NCBI GenBank assembly: GCA_963783245.1
Contig: CAWAMS010000006.1
Span: forward strand, 62,001 to 126,000
DNA from: Bog-473 sp963783245
GTDB lineage: Bacteria; Actinomycetota; Acidimicrobiia; Acidimicrobiales; RAAP-2
Direction: 5' to 3'
DNA: 64,000 nt
Shown: piece after piece, positions 1 to 8,170 of the stretch
How the letters are laid out: each line of letters begins with the position of its first letter
Numbering within the stretch: the stretch's first letter is position 1
Translations under genes and position numbers: made by a program
The notes under the pieces: generated by a model
The model's database searches: none
Seen by the model: only the letters and a program-made list of their open reading frames with translations
What the model was told of the DNA's origin: nothing

Positions 1-446
1 CCGAGCTGAGCGCTGACGGCTCGGTGGCCATCGCGTGGCTCGGCGTCCCCGCCATGAACGGCAACATCGACGTGCAGGGCGACGTCCCGTGGTTCGTGCA
101 CGATGCGGCGACCGATCCCATGTACAGCGCACTGAACAAGTACGCCCCCGGCGTGACGACAGGCCCGAACTTCGGCGAGGTCGTCGTCCAGTCGTGGGCG
201 GCGGGCGTCCTGCTGCAGCTCGCGGCGGCCCATCTCAGTGCGACCCCGACCGCGGCGAACGTCACTGCAGGCCTGTACGCGCTCAAGAACACCACGCTCG
301 ACGGCCTGTCGGCTCCGATCACGTTCCACAAGGGCCAGACCGCGTCGAACCCGTGTTTCTTCGAAATGGGCATCAAGAATGCCAAGTTCGTGACGCTCAA
401 CGGCGGCAAGTACTTCTGCACGCCGAAGGACCTGGCCGTCAAGTAG
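1..446 (+). CDS. ABC transporter substrate-binding protein, C-terminal part (5' end outside window)
   Basis: The open frame runs in from the window edge without a start, so only about the last 147 residues are seen. The tail matches the C-terminal lobe of Leu/Ile/Val-type periplasmic binding proteins (Peripla_BP_6). It has a VQSWAAG helix, an NVTAGLYALKN segment, a late Cys pair (NPCFF and KYFCTP) and a short end. The complete substrate-binding protein at 54214-55458 ends in the same style. The family binds amino acids, amides or aromatic acids outside the membrane and delivers them to LivHM permeases. The gene converges with rluB, leaving an 8-nt gap. The ligand cannot be inferred. Confidence 0.8.
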   Translation, partial: ELSADGSVAIAWLGVPAMNGNIDVQGDVPWFVHDAATDPMYSALNKYAPGVTTGPNFGEVVVQSWAAGVLLQLAAAHLSATPTAANVTAGLYALKNTTLDGLSAPITFHKGQTASNPCFFEMGIKNAKFVTLNGGKYFCTPKDLAVK

Positions 447-454
447 TCAGCGGT

Positions 455-1222
455 TCACGGCTGGCGGCCCGCAGCGGCCGCCAGGGAGCGCACCTCGGTA
501 CCGGTCAGCTCCCTCCAGCGTCCTGGAGGGAGCCCGGTATCGCGGAGCGTGCCGATGCGTGTGCGGACCAGACGACGCACGGGGTGGCCGATGGCGTCGC
601 ACATGCGGCGTACCTGGCGGTTCTTGCCTTCGTGGATGACGAGGCGCAGGACCCCGGGCGAGAGCACGCCGACCTCGGCCGGCGCGGTGCGCCCGTCGTC
701 GAGCGCAATCCCCTGGCGGAGCTGGCGCAGGGCCCCGGGGGACGGTGTGCCGTTCTGGACTTCGGCCACGTATTCCTTGTCCACGCCGTGGGAAGGGTGC
801 GTCAGCAGCTGCGCCAACGCCCCGTCGTTGGTCACGATCAAGAGACCCTCGGTCTCGAGGTCCAACCGCCCTACGGCGAAGACCCGGGGCTCGTGCGGCA
901 CCATTTCGATCACGGTCGGACGACCCTGTGGGTCAGCGGACGTGGTGACGACGCCCGCGGGCTTGTTCAGCAGGTAATAGACGAGGTCCGGCGCGATGGG
1001 GAGCAGAATGCCGTCGACCTCCACCCGCGCCGTGTGCACATCGACCCGGCGTCCCAGGACGGCGACCTTCCCGTCCACGGTGACCCGGCCATCCGCGATC
1101 AGTTCCTCACAGACGCGGCGCGACCCCTGGCCGGCCCGGGCCAGGACCTTCTGCAAGCGAATGTTGCTACCGTCATCCTCTTCGTTTTGCCCTTCCCAGG
1201 CACGAACTGCGTCATTCGCCAT
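455..1222 (-). CDS. rluB: Ribosomal large-subunit pseudouridine synthase, RsuA/RluB family
   Basis: The protein (255 aa) has an N-terminal S4 RNA-binding domain (about residues 20-65, RLQKVLARAG...GRVTVDG). The RsuA/RluB/RluE catalytic domain follows, with the motif GRLDLETEGLL; Asp121 is the expected nucleophile. The late motif GKNRQVRRM is also typical. The enzyme isomerises uridine to pseudouridine in rRNA, and RluB acts on 23S rRNA. In most Actinobacteria this gene directly follows scpA-scpB. Here those genes lie about 58 kb away at the other end of the window, on the same strand. The start is the first ATG of the frame and its ribosome-binding site is weak, so a few residues of uncertainty remain. 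Confidence 0.9.
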   Translation of the reverse strand: MANDAVRAWEGQNEEDDGSNIRLQKVLARAGQGSRRVCEELIADGRVTVDGKVAVLGRRVDVHTARVEVDGILLPIAPDLVYYLLNKPAGVVTTSADPQGRPTVIEMVPHEPRVFAVGRLDLETEGLLIVTNDGALAQLLTHPSHGVDKEYVAEVQNGTPSPGALRQLRQGIALDDGRTAPAEVGVLSPGVLRLVIHEGKNRQVRRMCDAIGHPVRRLVRTRIGTLRDTGLPPGRWRELTGTEVRSLAAAAGRQP

Positions 1223-1391
1223 GGACAGTTCCGAAGGGTCCCGGGTCGTTCCGCGGCAAAGAGTTGGGATGAAAGTCGGGATGGATTCGACGCCGTGGGC
1301 TCCCCCTGCGTCGCTCTCTCACGCAACCATCTTCGCGCCGCCGCACCGGACAACGCATCAGAAGTGTGAGACGAGTTGCAGGGACAAATCC

Positions 1392-1416
1392 TACGAAGGC
1401 CGCTACGTGCTTCGTA
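1392..1416 (-). terminator. Candidate stem-loop after the PPOX-like gene
   Basis: TACGAAG (1392-1398) and CTTCGTA (1410-1416) form a perfect 7-bp inverted repeat with an 11-nt loop. It begins 10 nt beyond the stop codon at 1426 on the minus strand. No T-run follows, so intrinsic termination is uncertain. Confidence 0.3.
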
Positions 1417-1425
1417 TGGTAGAAG

Positions 1426-1893
1426 TCACCGCCCCATAGCCAGAAGGCAGTTGAGGGTGGACTTGAACGAGCACATCACCAAGCGGGTCCCGGAGACGGT
1501 TGGTTGGTCAATGAGGAGCACTCTCCCGCCATCCGGCTGACCACAGTCCCTCCATGGATCGGATGGATCGGGGGGGATCGTTCGACCGAGGCCGTGCACC
1601 TGCACGGTCCACCAGGATGTCGAGCTGGATTCGACCCCGTCGACAGCGAATCCCACCTTCGCTCCATCGAGGGATCGAGCATCCAAAGTATGCGGACCGA
1701 GGCACACAGCAATGGATCCATCGTCCAGATAGAACTGGACCGGAATGATCGACGGCCAATCGCCCACCCAAGCGGACAGCCGCCCCATTGGTGCTGAGGC
1801 CAGCAACGACCAGCACTCCGACTCGGAGATTGCTGATGCCTGCATACACCCCTCACCAGTGGCGTCGGCCACCTGAGCCCCCGTCGTGGTCAT
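1426..1893 (-). CDS. Pyridoxamine 5'-phosphate oxidase-like flavin-binding protein
   Basis: A 155-aa protein. The segment from about residue 20 reads like a small PPOX-fold domain: an ECWSLLASAPMGRL start, then IPVQFYLDDGSIAV, GAKVGFAVDGV and WWTVQVHGLGR. This is the split-barrel pattern of FMN- or F420-binding proteins (Pyridox_ox_2 type). The frame is open further upstream, but the ATG at 1893 is preferred because GAGGGG precedes it and the family similarity starts after it. It lies 10 nt downstream of another minus-strand gene and probably shares its transcript. The substrate is unknown. Confidence 0.7.
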   Translation of the reverse strand: MTTTGAQVADATGEGCMQASAISESECWSLLASAPMGRLSAWVGDWPSIIPVQFYLDDGSIAVCLGPHTLDARSLDGAKVGFAVDGVESSSTSWWTVQVHGLGRTIPPDPSDPWRDCGQPDGGRVLLIDQPTVSGTRLVMCSFKSTLNCLLAMGR

Positions 1894-1903
1894 TGGTCGC
1901 CCC

Positions 1904-2173
1904 TCACGTGCCGAGTGGGTGTGTTTGAGATGACCGTGCCAGAGCTGCTGCGTGTCGGCTTGCACGCGCCGCGAGGTGTGCGGCAGTGCGGCGCTCAAAG
2001 GCCTGCGCACGTTCAACAGCGGCCGCCACCTCGTCAGGGGTCGTGAGGACGCGAACGGTTGAACGGCCCCCTGGGAGAGTGCTCGGATCAGTGACGCACA
2101 GGACGGGCTCCTCTTCTGGGAGCGCTGAGGAATCCCGTTCAATGCCCATCGATGCACGAGCCAGGATGACCAT
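1904..2173 (-). CDS. Small hypothetical protein (89 aa)
   Basis: I do not recognise the family. The ATG at 2173 is preceded by AGAGGAGAAG at good spacing, which fixes the start despite a longer open frame. The protein has a beta-rich first half (VLCVTDPSTL, STVRVLTTPDEV) and an Ala/Arg-rich helical tail (VAAAVERAQAFERR). It ends 10 nt before the PPOX-like gene, so the two look co-transcribed. Divergent from the Hsp20 gene across a 277-nt spacer. Confidence 0.55.
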   Translation of the reverse strand: MVILARASMGIERDSSALPEEEPVLCVTDPSTLPGGRSTVRVLTTPDEVAAAVERAQAFERRTAAHLAARASRHAAALARSSQTHPLGT

Positions 2174-2334
2174 GCGGTGACTTCTCCTCTGAAGAGTTGG
2201 GCGAATCCCCCTTCCACTGTGCGATCGGGACCGCCAGGCTGGTAGGGCCAAAGGTCCCCCCCGGAGGGACGGTGTTTTGGACCAACTGCCCGAGATGACT
2301 CCGTGATTGAACCAAATCCACGTACCTGGTGTGC

Positions 2335-2356
2335 AGCGGGCTCACGTCAGCCCGCT
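2335..2356. promoter_or_regulatory. Perfect inverted repeat upstream of hsp20
   Basis: AGCGGGCT (2335-2342), a 6-nt spacer CACGTC, then AGCCCGCT (2349-2356). It lies between the divergent small gene (start 2173) and the Hsp20 gene (start 2451), about 95 nt before the latter. It could be an operator or a leader hairpin; no known heat-shock element (CIRCE or HAIR) matches. Confidence 0.35.
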
Positions 2357-2450
2357 CCCGATGGCTGATTCACCTCGTGAGGAGGACTTTCGGCCCTAGT
2401 GGCGATGCACTGCCGGGGTGACGCTGGGGTTGAAAGGAAGGGTGATGAAA

Positions 2451-2921
2451 ATGGCCCTCGTGAAACATGACAAGTCCAAGCATGAGGTCACGCCGAGGCG
2501 AACGGACTTCTTCGATCGCTTTTTCGACGACTGGCCGGAAATGTTCCGACGCCCGGTGTTGTTGTGGCCCGAGCGGGAATTCGGCTCCATCGGCGTTGAG
2601 GAGTTCACTGAGGACGGTGCGCTTGTTGTGCGAGTCGAGATCGCGGGCATCGACCCGGATAAAGACGTTGAGGTCTCAGTCGAAGACGACGTACTCCACA
2701 TCGCCGCGGAGCGGAGGGAGGAGGAGAAGACGGAAGAGCGCAACTATGTCCGCCGCGAATTTCGCTATGGATCGTTTCATCGCGATTTGCCTCTTCCGAG
2801 GGGAACCGTCCAAGCCGATGTGAAGGCTAGTTACAAGGACGGAATCCTTGAAGTGCGCGTCCCGGCTCCAGCCGAGGAATCGGCACCTACTTCGGTCAAG
2901 GTCCCAATCGCTAAAGGCTGA
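2451..2921 (+). CDS. Small heat-shock protein, Hsp20/alpha-crystallin family
   Basis: About 156 aa. A short N-terminal arm contains FFDRFFDDWPEMF, typical of class-A Hsp20. The alpha-crystallin domain (about residues 45-140) follows, with VEIAGIDPDKDVEVSVEDDVLHI, a Glu-rich loop, FHRDLPLPRG and the closing YKDGILEVRVP. These proteins are ATP-independent holdases for unfolding cytosolic proteins. ATG 2451 is chosen because AGGAAGG lies 9 nt before it; the in-frame GTG 2418 and ATG 2445 are less well placed. A second, different Hsp20 lies at 24336-24797. The 3' end abuts a truncated minus-strand gene with a 9-nt gap. Confidence 0.92.
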   Translation: MALVKHDKSKHEVTPRRTDFFDRFFDDWPEMFRRPVLLWPEREFGSIGVEEFTEDGALVVRVEIAGIDPDKDVEVSVEDDVLHIAAERREEEKTEERNYVRREFRYGSFHRDLPLPRGTVQADVKASYKDGILEVRVPAPAEESAPTSVKVPIAKG

Positions 2922-2930
2922 ACGCGCTTG

Positions 2931-3131
2931 TCAGTTGGGCCACGGGTTGTCCAGGACCCCGGGAAAGGCCTCGTGGTACCGGCGTATCGGCTCGACTCTG
3001 GCCGCCGGTCCGGTGCCGAACACGTTGCTGTACTTCTCGCTGTAGAGATCCGCGGCCGCTTCGTAGTTGCGACCGTTCCAGACCTCGGCCACGAACCTCC
3101 GCACGTGCGCTTCTCTCCCGGCGACGCTCAT
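2931..3131 (-). pseudogene. Truncated SnoaL/NTF2-like protein fragment
   Basis: A 66-aa reading frame. VRRFVAEVWNGRNYEAAADLY and IRRYHEAFPG match the first half of SnoaL-like polyketide-cyclase/NTF2 proteins, which are normally about 120-140 aa. It stops after the second helix and the next bases already belong to the 3' end of hsp20, so the C-terminal half is gone rather than frameshifted. The ATG overlaps the stop of the upstream nitroreductase gene by 4 nt, so it was once translationally coupled to it. Whether the stub is still made is unknown. Confidence 0.65.
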
Positions 3132-3673
3132 CGCGTGTCTCCTTGCACCGTGTTCTCGTGGAGCGGGTGCAGGACCATGACCGGGATGCGACGGTTCCCG
3201 GCCCGCTGTGCGTAGGAGTTGCGGGGCGGGTACACCGACACGTCCAACTCCCAGAGTCGCCGGCGTTCCTCCCCTTCGGCCTCGGCGGCCTCCATCTCGA
3301 GACGCTGACCACGACACACGACGGAGCAGCGCGGGGTGGCCTTGAGGTTGTAATACCAGGCCGGATTGTGCTGCTGGCCGTAGTTGGAGGCGACCAGCAC
3401 GAGGCGGTCCCCATCGGGCACGCCGATCAGGGGCAACGTCCGCGGCACTCCCGAACGGGCACCGGTCGTCGTGAGCTCGACGATCGGCAGCCCGCTCAGC
3501 GCCGAGGACAGCGAGTGACGGCCATTGCTGCGTCGCAGCACGGGACCGTCGAGGTGGTGCAGCACGCGTGCGAACAGCCACGCCATCGGCCGGGTGCCCG
3601 CCAGCAGCCGCATGCTGCGCTGCGCCGCGTTGGCCTGGTCGAACCGCGCCGTCCCGTCGGATCCCTGGACCAT
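3128..3673 (-). CDS. Nitroreductase-family deazaflavin (F420)-dependent oxidoreductase
   Basis: 181 aa, DDN/DUF385 family. Typical motifs are VELTTTGARSGVPRTLPLI, DRLVLVASNYGQQHNPAWYYNLKA, CRGQRLEMEAAEAEGEERRRLW and an end near YAQRAGNRRIPVMVL. In this split-barrel family the GARSG and NPAW segments contact the deazaflavin F420 and the product is a hydride transfer. This fits an actinobacterial host making F420. It is followed by an overlapping SnoaL stub. The physiological substrate cannot be told. Confidence 0.88.
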   Translation of the reverse strand: MVQGSDGTARFDQANAAQRSMRLLAGTRPMAWLFARVLHHLDGPVLRRSNGRHSLSSALSGLPIVELTTTGARSGVPRTLPLIGVPDGDRLVLVASNYGQQHNPAWYYNLKATPRCSVVCRGQRLEMEAAEAEGEERRRLWELDVSVYPPRNSYAQRAGNRRIPVMVLHPLHENTVQGDTR

Positions 3674-3721
3674 CGATCGACAGTAGCCGAACCCGCCCGA
3701 GCCCCTCTCGCTGCGGTGGTC

Positions 3722-5797
3722 CTACTGTGCCTCGGCGTAGAACTCTTCGGAGCTCAAGAGGTCCGCCTGCACGGCGTCGTCAGTGACGCCCTGGGCGAAC
3801 TGCCCCAGGAAGGTCGCGAGGCCACCGCTGTCAGCCGGCCGGCCGAGATACGCCTCGTAGTACGAATTGATGAGGTCGCTGCGGTATTCGGCGCTGGTCA
3901 GAAGCTCCTCGGCCACGGTGCTGCGGGCGGTCCCGGTCGCGAGTTGCCCGGTGAAGGTGGCCAAGCCGGAGGGGTCGACGGTGCGATGCAGGAGGTCCTG
4001 GTAGAGGGCGCTCACGAACCCACTCTCCGAGCCGCCGCTGCGGTTGGCGAACTCAGGGGACCCGAGGATGGCGGCCTGCACCTGTTCGGCGTCGGCGCCC
4101 TCGGCGAAGAAGGTGAGGAAGGTGGCGAATCCTCCGCTGTCAGCCGGCCGGCCGAGATAGCGCTCGTAATACGAGGCGATCATGTCCCGGCGGTGCTCCG
4201 TGCTTGTGAGCAGCTCCGCCGCCACCACGTTGCGCGAAGTGCCGGCGGAGAGCTGGGCCTCGTACGTGCTCAGGCCCGCCGGATCGGCGGTGCGGCCGAG
4301 CACGTCTTGATAGAGGGCACAGATGTAGGCCACGTCGCCGAGCGTGTCACCGCAGCTCACGCCCGGCTGCGGCACGTCACCGGTCGGCAGGAGGGTGCTC
4401 GTCAACGTGAGGGGCTGCGCCGACGAGACCGAACTCTGGTAGTTGCCGTCACCGGGAAAATCGGCGGTCAAGGCATAGGTGCCCGGAGGGAGCTGGGTAG
4501 GGCTCAGCGCCGGGCATGTGCCGGTTGCGCCGTTCGGCCCCGAGGGCTCGAGCTTCGCGATGGTGCAGACCAGGGCCCCTCCGTGCAGAACGGCAACCGG
4601 GCCGGTGGGAGCGCCGGTCGTCCCCGAGGTCACGGTGGCCGAGATGGAGACCGATCCCTCGTCGTCCGACGACACCGAGCCCGGCGTGACGGTGAGGGCG
4701 GTTGTCGTGGTCGCCGGCAGCACCAAAAGCCGCGAGGTCACCGAGGTCGGGGTGAAGTTCTGGTCGCCGGCGTAGGCGGCCGTCACGGTATACGGCGTCG
4801 TCGAGGCCGGAAGAGCGGTGGCGGAATCGATGTAGCACGGATTCCCGCCACCGTTGCCGACCGAGCACGTGCCCGGGGCGATCAGACTGACCCCGTCGGC
4901 GGTGACGGTGGCGGAACCGCTCGGGTTGCCGTTGTTGCCTCCGCCGACACCGACGATGAAGAAGTTCCCGTTCTCGGCACCATAGAAGGCATAGCCCGGC
5001 ACCGCGAACGACTGCATCTGCGACGTCACCTGGTCGACGGTGAACGGCTGGGGAGTGGACGCTGAGCCGTTGAAGTTGTCGTCACCGTTGTACACCGCTT
5101 CGAGCGAGTAGGCACCGGACTCGAGCGTGGTCGAATTGATGTAGCAGGACCCGGTGGACTGCCCGTTGCCCGCGCCGCCGAGGTATGCCGTGCAGAGGTA
5201 GGTGTCGGGGCCCGGAGCGCCCGAGAAGAAGTCGACGCTGCCCGACGGCGACTGGTCGACCACACCCGGCGCATCGACCAAGACGTTGAGGGAGTTGTTG
5301 CCCTCGTTGCCGTAACTCACCGAGGAGCCGGCGGAGGGTGAGGTGATGGTCGTGTCGGTGTCACCGGGACTGATGGTCTCGGTCGTCGTGGTGCTGTTGG
5401 GGTTGTAGTTGGGGTCGCCGTTGAAGGAGGCGGTGATGGAACGGTCACCGACGTTGAGGTTGCCCCCGGGCTCATCGCAGGTGACGGTGTACGTCCCAGG
5501 TGTGGCACCGGGACTGGGGGCGAGGCCGGTGCAACCGCTGATGTCGTTGCCGTTGTCCTGAAGGTCGACCGTGTCCGCCGGATCGAGCGGACCGGCGTCC
5601 GGCGTCACCAGGGTGACGGTGTAGGTGATGTCCTGGCCGAGAGGTGAAGGGTCGGCGGATGCCGCGATGTTGATCGCGACCGGGTCCGGGTCGCCCGAGG
5701 CCGTCGAGGACCAGGCCAGGGTGCTGAGAGGGAGTGCTGCGGCGACGATCAGAAGAGTGAGAATCCGCTTCCGTGCTCTCTTCGGGTTCGCTGACAT
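3722..5797 (-). CDS. Secreted Ig-like repeat protein with C-terminal DUF4214 repeats
   Basis: 691 aa. The N-terminus (KRARKR then LTLLIVAAALPLSTLAW) is a signal peptide. Residues about 40-500 are four or more bacterial Ig-like domains of the Big_3 kind, with repeating patterns such as YTVTCDEPGG, SYGNEGNN, AVYNGDDNF, AAYAGDQNF and ADFPGDGNY. The C-terminal 190 residues contain DUF4214-type repeats (LYQDVLGRTADPAGL, YYERYLGRPADSGG, LYQDLLHRTVDPSGL, YYEAYLGRPADSGG). This layout suggests a cell-surface or released adhesin or matrix protein. A run of G (GGGGGG) sits just before the ATG. The DNA is high-GC and gives long false frames on the other strand. Confidence 0.8.
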   Translation of the reverse strand: MSANPKRARKRILTLLIVAAALPLSTLAWSSTASGDPDPVAINIAASADPSPLGQDITYTVTLVTPDAGPLDPADTVDLQDNGNDISGCTGLAPSPGATPGTYTVTCDEPGGNLNVGDRSITASFNGDPNYNPNSTTTTETISPGDTDTTITSPSAGSSVSYGNEGNNSLNVLVDAPGVVDQSPSGSVDFFSGAPGPDTYLCTAYLGGAGNGQSTGSCYINSTTLESGAYSLEAVYNGDDNFNGSASTPQPFTVDQVTSQMQSFAVPGYAFYGAENGNFFIVGVGGGNNGNPSGSATVTADGVSLIAPGTCSVGNGGGNPCYIDSATALPASTTPYTVTAAYAGDQNFTPTSVTSRLLVLPATTTTALTVTPGSVSSDDEGSVSISATVTSGTTGAPTGPVAVLHGGALVCTIAKLEPSGPNGATGTCPALSPTQLPPGTYALTADFPGDGNYQSSVSSAQPLTLTSTLLPTGDVPQPGVSCGDTLGDVAYICALYQDVLGRTADPAGLSTYEAQLSAGTSRNVVAAELLTSTEHRRDMIASYYERYLGRPADSGGFATFLTFFAEGADAEQVQAAILGSPEFANRSGGSESGFVSALYQDLLHRTVDPSGLATFTGQLATGTARSTVAEELLTSAEYRSDLINSYYEAYLGRPADSGGLATFLGQFAQGVTDDAVQADLLSSEEFYAEAQ

Positions 5798-5935
5798 GTG
5801 CCCCCCAGTATCAGGGCCGGGTATCTATGGAGCCGCGTGTCACCCCCAATGCGGTCACAACAGCTGCGGGCCCACCTGGTCTGCAACCAATCGGCCACGT
5901 GACGGCCCGGAATGGTGCAGAGCAGGTCGCCGAGA

Positions 5936-6139
5936 TCAGGCGTCGTTCTTTCGACCCACCAGCCAGTAGACAGCGGAGTTGCCCGTCTGCAGCGGCGTGA
6001 ACACGCGCCAGAACCAACGTGGTCCCCGGACCTGGGCCGCGTTGCGCGCACCGATGTCGCGCAACGTGATCACGGTCACGATGACGTGGAGGATCACCAG
6101 CGCGATGAGGACAGGTCGGCTCGGCTTCCAGTGGCGCAC
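5936..6139 (-). CDS. Small membrane protein, PLDc_N-like
   Basis: About 67 aa from the GTG at 6139. A first transmembrane segment (ALVILHVIVTVITLRD) is followed by a basic stretch, then FWRVFTPLQTGNSAVYWLVGRK. This matches the two-helix PLDc_N (phospholipase D N-terminal) pattern, which usually ends in a GRR/GRK motif. Such proteins are short, membrane-bound and of unknown function. The frame is open to 6283 but the extra N-terminal part is Arg/Pro-rich and unlike the family. No clear ribosome-binding site precedes the GTG, so the start is uncertain. Confidence 0.5.
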   Translation of the reverse strand: MRHWKPSRPVLIALVILHVIVTVITLRDIGARNAAQVRGPRWFWRVFTPLQTGNSAVYWLVGRKNDA

Positions 6140-6238
6140 GGTGGGGAGTGTACCGAAGGCATCTCGAGGGCGCCGAGAGGTCGCATCGCCGGCCCTCGGG
6201 CGCCAATCCCGGGAGGCGGGTCGAGGTAGCGTTGGTGG

Positions 6239-6832
6239 ATGGTTGTCGCCGACCCCACTCTCCATGCGAGCGACGCCGCGCACTGCGAGGCGGCGCTCGC
6301 CTTCTTGCGCGAATTCTTCAGCGGCACGGCCCGCCAGCGCGCGCGTCGCCTCGCCAAGGCACCGTTACGCGCTCTTCAGGTGGCGGCACTGCGCCACCCC
6401 GACCCGGTCACCCGCAAGGATTGCCTGTTCTTCCTCGACCACTACGCCAACGACCAGTCCCTCGCCGTCTTCAGCGCCGCGCTCGAGGACCCGGTCCTCT
6501 TCGTGCGGAACCTCGCGTTGCATGCGCTGGCCTGCACGAGTTGCAAGGTGGAAGCGCTCGACACCTCTGACGTCGTCCCGGGACTGGTCCAGGTCGTCCG
6601 CTCGGACCCGCGACCGGACCTCCGCCTCAAGGCGATCTCCATGCTGCTGCACCTCGCCCCCGGCGACAGCACAGTGCGGTCCGCCCTGGAGGAGGCGGCG
6701 ACACGCGACCCGGACCCACTCACCCGCCGAGCGGCGGCGAGTGCGCTGCAAGGGAGTTTCCGCGCCCCGCGCAAACGTTACGAGCGCCGTCAACGCACCC
6801 ACGCCGGCACGGCTCGCCGCATCGCCTCCTAG
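6239..6832 (+). CDS. HEAT-repeat protein
   Basis: 197 aa, entirely alpha-helical in appearance. Recurrent HEAT-like units include ALRHPDPVTRKDCLFFLDHY, ALEDPVLFVRNLALHALAC, VRSDPRPDLRLKAISMLLHL and ATRDPDPLTRRAAASALQG. Each carries the D-P-x-V/L-R pattern that marks the turn between paired helices. The basic tail (KRYERRQR) could bind nucleic acid. HEAT arrays usually act as scaffolds; the partner is unknown. The start ATG has GAGGT 11 nt upstream. Divergent from the PLDc_N-like gene. Confidence 0.75.
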   Translation: MVVADPTLHASDAAHCEAALAFLREFFSGTARQRARRLAKAPLRALQVAALRHPDPVTRKDCLFFLDHYANDQSLAVFSAALEDPVLFVRNLALHALACTSCKVEALDTSDVVPGLVQVVRSDPRPDLRLKAISMLLHLAPGDSTVRSALEEAATRDPDPLTRRAAASALQGSFRAPRKRYERRQRTHAGTARRIAS

Positions 6833-6885
6833 TACCGGTCCGGTTGGTCCCGGCCCGGGGCCGTTCGGGCGACCCTTGGCAACCG

Positions 6886-8127
6886 ATGCGGGCGGTGAAA
6901 CGTGAAAGAGGCATGGAGCCCCGATTTCTGTGCCGAGCGACTCTCACCCTCCTGACCCTGGTCACTCTGGCGCTTCCTGCGGTTGTGGCCGGCGCGGCGA
7001 GCGACCCGGTGCAGACCCGGGGCTGCGTCGCCAAAGAAGTGGCCTCGCCCGTGGCACCCGTGTTCGCGGTCGGCAATGGCGCACCAGGGCCGTGGCCCTC
7101 CAAGGTCCTCGTGAAGAAGGCGACGGTGCAGTTGGTGGACCCCGCCACGGGCGCGGCGTACGGCCTCGTCTCGGAGACCCTGTACTCGCAGGGACCCGAG
7201 CTTCTCGAGGCATTCCCTCTCGCCGGAGGCGCGGCGCGCCAGGGCCCGACCTTCGGTCTCAGCGGCTATGCCGACACGTTGGCCCTCGCTGACGGATCCT
7301 TGTGGGTGAGCGGACAGCTTGGAAAGGGCGATCACTCGAACGGGCCGATGCTGTGCCAGGTGAGCCCGCGCACCCTGCACGTCGTGCGACAGGTACACCT
7401 TCCCCCTCCGGGTACCGGCAACGCCGAGGGGTTGCCGGTGCTTGTCAGCGCGGGGCCACGGGGCACCGTCTGGCTCGGGTATGGGAGCAGGCTCGTCCAT
7501 CTGGACGTGCGTCGCGGCGCCGTGCTTACGACCGCATCCGTGCCGTCGGGCACCGTCGTCAGTCTTGCCACGGACCCCTCCGGTCGGCTCCTCTACGTGT
7601 CGCTGTCCTACCCCACCATCGACGGCGAAAAGGTCGACGCCGCGGTGGAAGAACGCACCGCGAGCAATGGACAGCTCCTTGCCACGACGTCGGCGACCAG
7701 TCCCGTGACCGGTTCGGTGGCGGGGGGAATCCTGACGGCGCTGCCCGATGGCGTCGCCACGTCGTTCCGGACAGGGATGGACGGTCAGACTGTGCTGCTG
7801 CGCAGTGCCGGTCTCGCGGCGATCACCCCTCCTGGCCTGAGTGCGCCCTCCCGGGGCACCGACCAGCCCCCGGGCAACGTCTTCAGCTGGCCGATGTCCG
7901 CTTCGACCCTGTACGCAGCGGACACCCTCTGGATAGAGAACGGATGGGGTGTGATCGCCTGCGTCGATCCGGCGACGGGTGCGGTGCGCGATGCAGAGCA
8001 GTCCCGGCAAGTCGGCGGGGACATCGTGGCGCTCCTCGGCACCGAGGACCGTGCCCGCCGGCTTCTCGTCTCCACCATGGGCGGCGCAATCCTCGCCATC
8101 ACCCCGCCGCGCGACTGCCAGGGCTGA
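6886..8127 (+). CDS. Secreted protein with beta-propeller-like repeats, unknown function
   Basis: About 413 aa if started at ATG 6886; ATG 6913 is an alternative. A basic n-region is followed by a hydrophobic core (LTLLTLVTLALPAVVAG) ending in an AxA-type site, so it is exported. The mature part alternates short beta segments with turns such as DGSLWVSGQLG, GTVWLGYGSRLVHLD, PSGRLLYVSL, and ADTLWIENGWGVIACVDPATG. This resembles Vgb/PQQ-like propeller blades. Three Cys residues may form disulfides. I cannot name a family. The gene converges with a BNR-repeat gene across 43 nt containing a hairpin. Confidence 0.6.
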   Translation: MRAVKRERGMEPRFLCRATLTLLTLVTLALPAVVAGAASDPVQTRGCVAKEVASPVAPVFAVGNGAPGPWPSKVLVKKATVQLVDPATGAAYGLVSETLYSQGPELLEAFPLAGGAARQGPTFGLSGYADTLALADGSLWVSGQLGKGDHSNGPMLCQVSPRTLHVVRQVHLPPPGTGNAEGLPVLVSAGPRGTVWLGYGSRLVHLDVRRGAVLTTASVPSGTVVSLATDPSGRLLYVSLSYPTIDGEKVDAAVEERTASNGQLLATTSATSPVTGSVAGGILTALPDGVATSFRTGMDGQTVLLRSAGLAAITPPGLSAPSRGTDQPPGNVFSWPMSASTLYAADTLWIENGWGVIACVDPATGAVRDAEQSRQVGGDIVALLGTEDRARRLLVSTMGGAILAITPPRDCQG

Positions 8128-8147
8128 GGGTGCCGCGCCACCCCGCA

Positions 8148-8165
8148 ACCGAGGTCTCGCTCGGT
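8148..8165. terminator. Hairpin in the gap between convergent genes
   Basis: ACCGAG (8148-8153), a 6-nt loop, CTCGGT (8160-8165). It is the only symmetrical element in the 43-nt gap between two converging genes and could end transcription from both sides. There is no T-run. Confidence 0.35.
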
Positions 8166-8170
8166 CCACG

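Noticed and set aside
3143..5065. 640-codon open frame on the plus strand
   Set aside because: It is antisense to the secreted Ig-like/DUF4214 gene, has biased Gly/Arg/His composition and no family features; it is a by-product of high GC.
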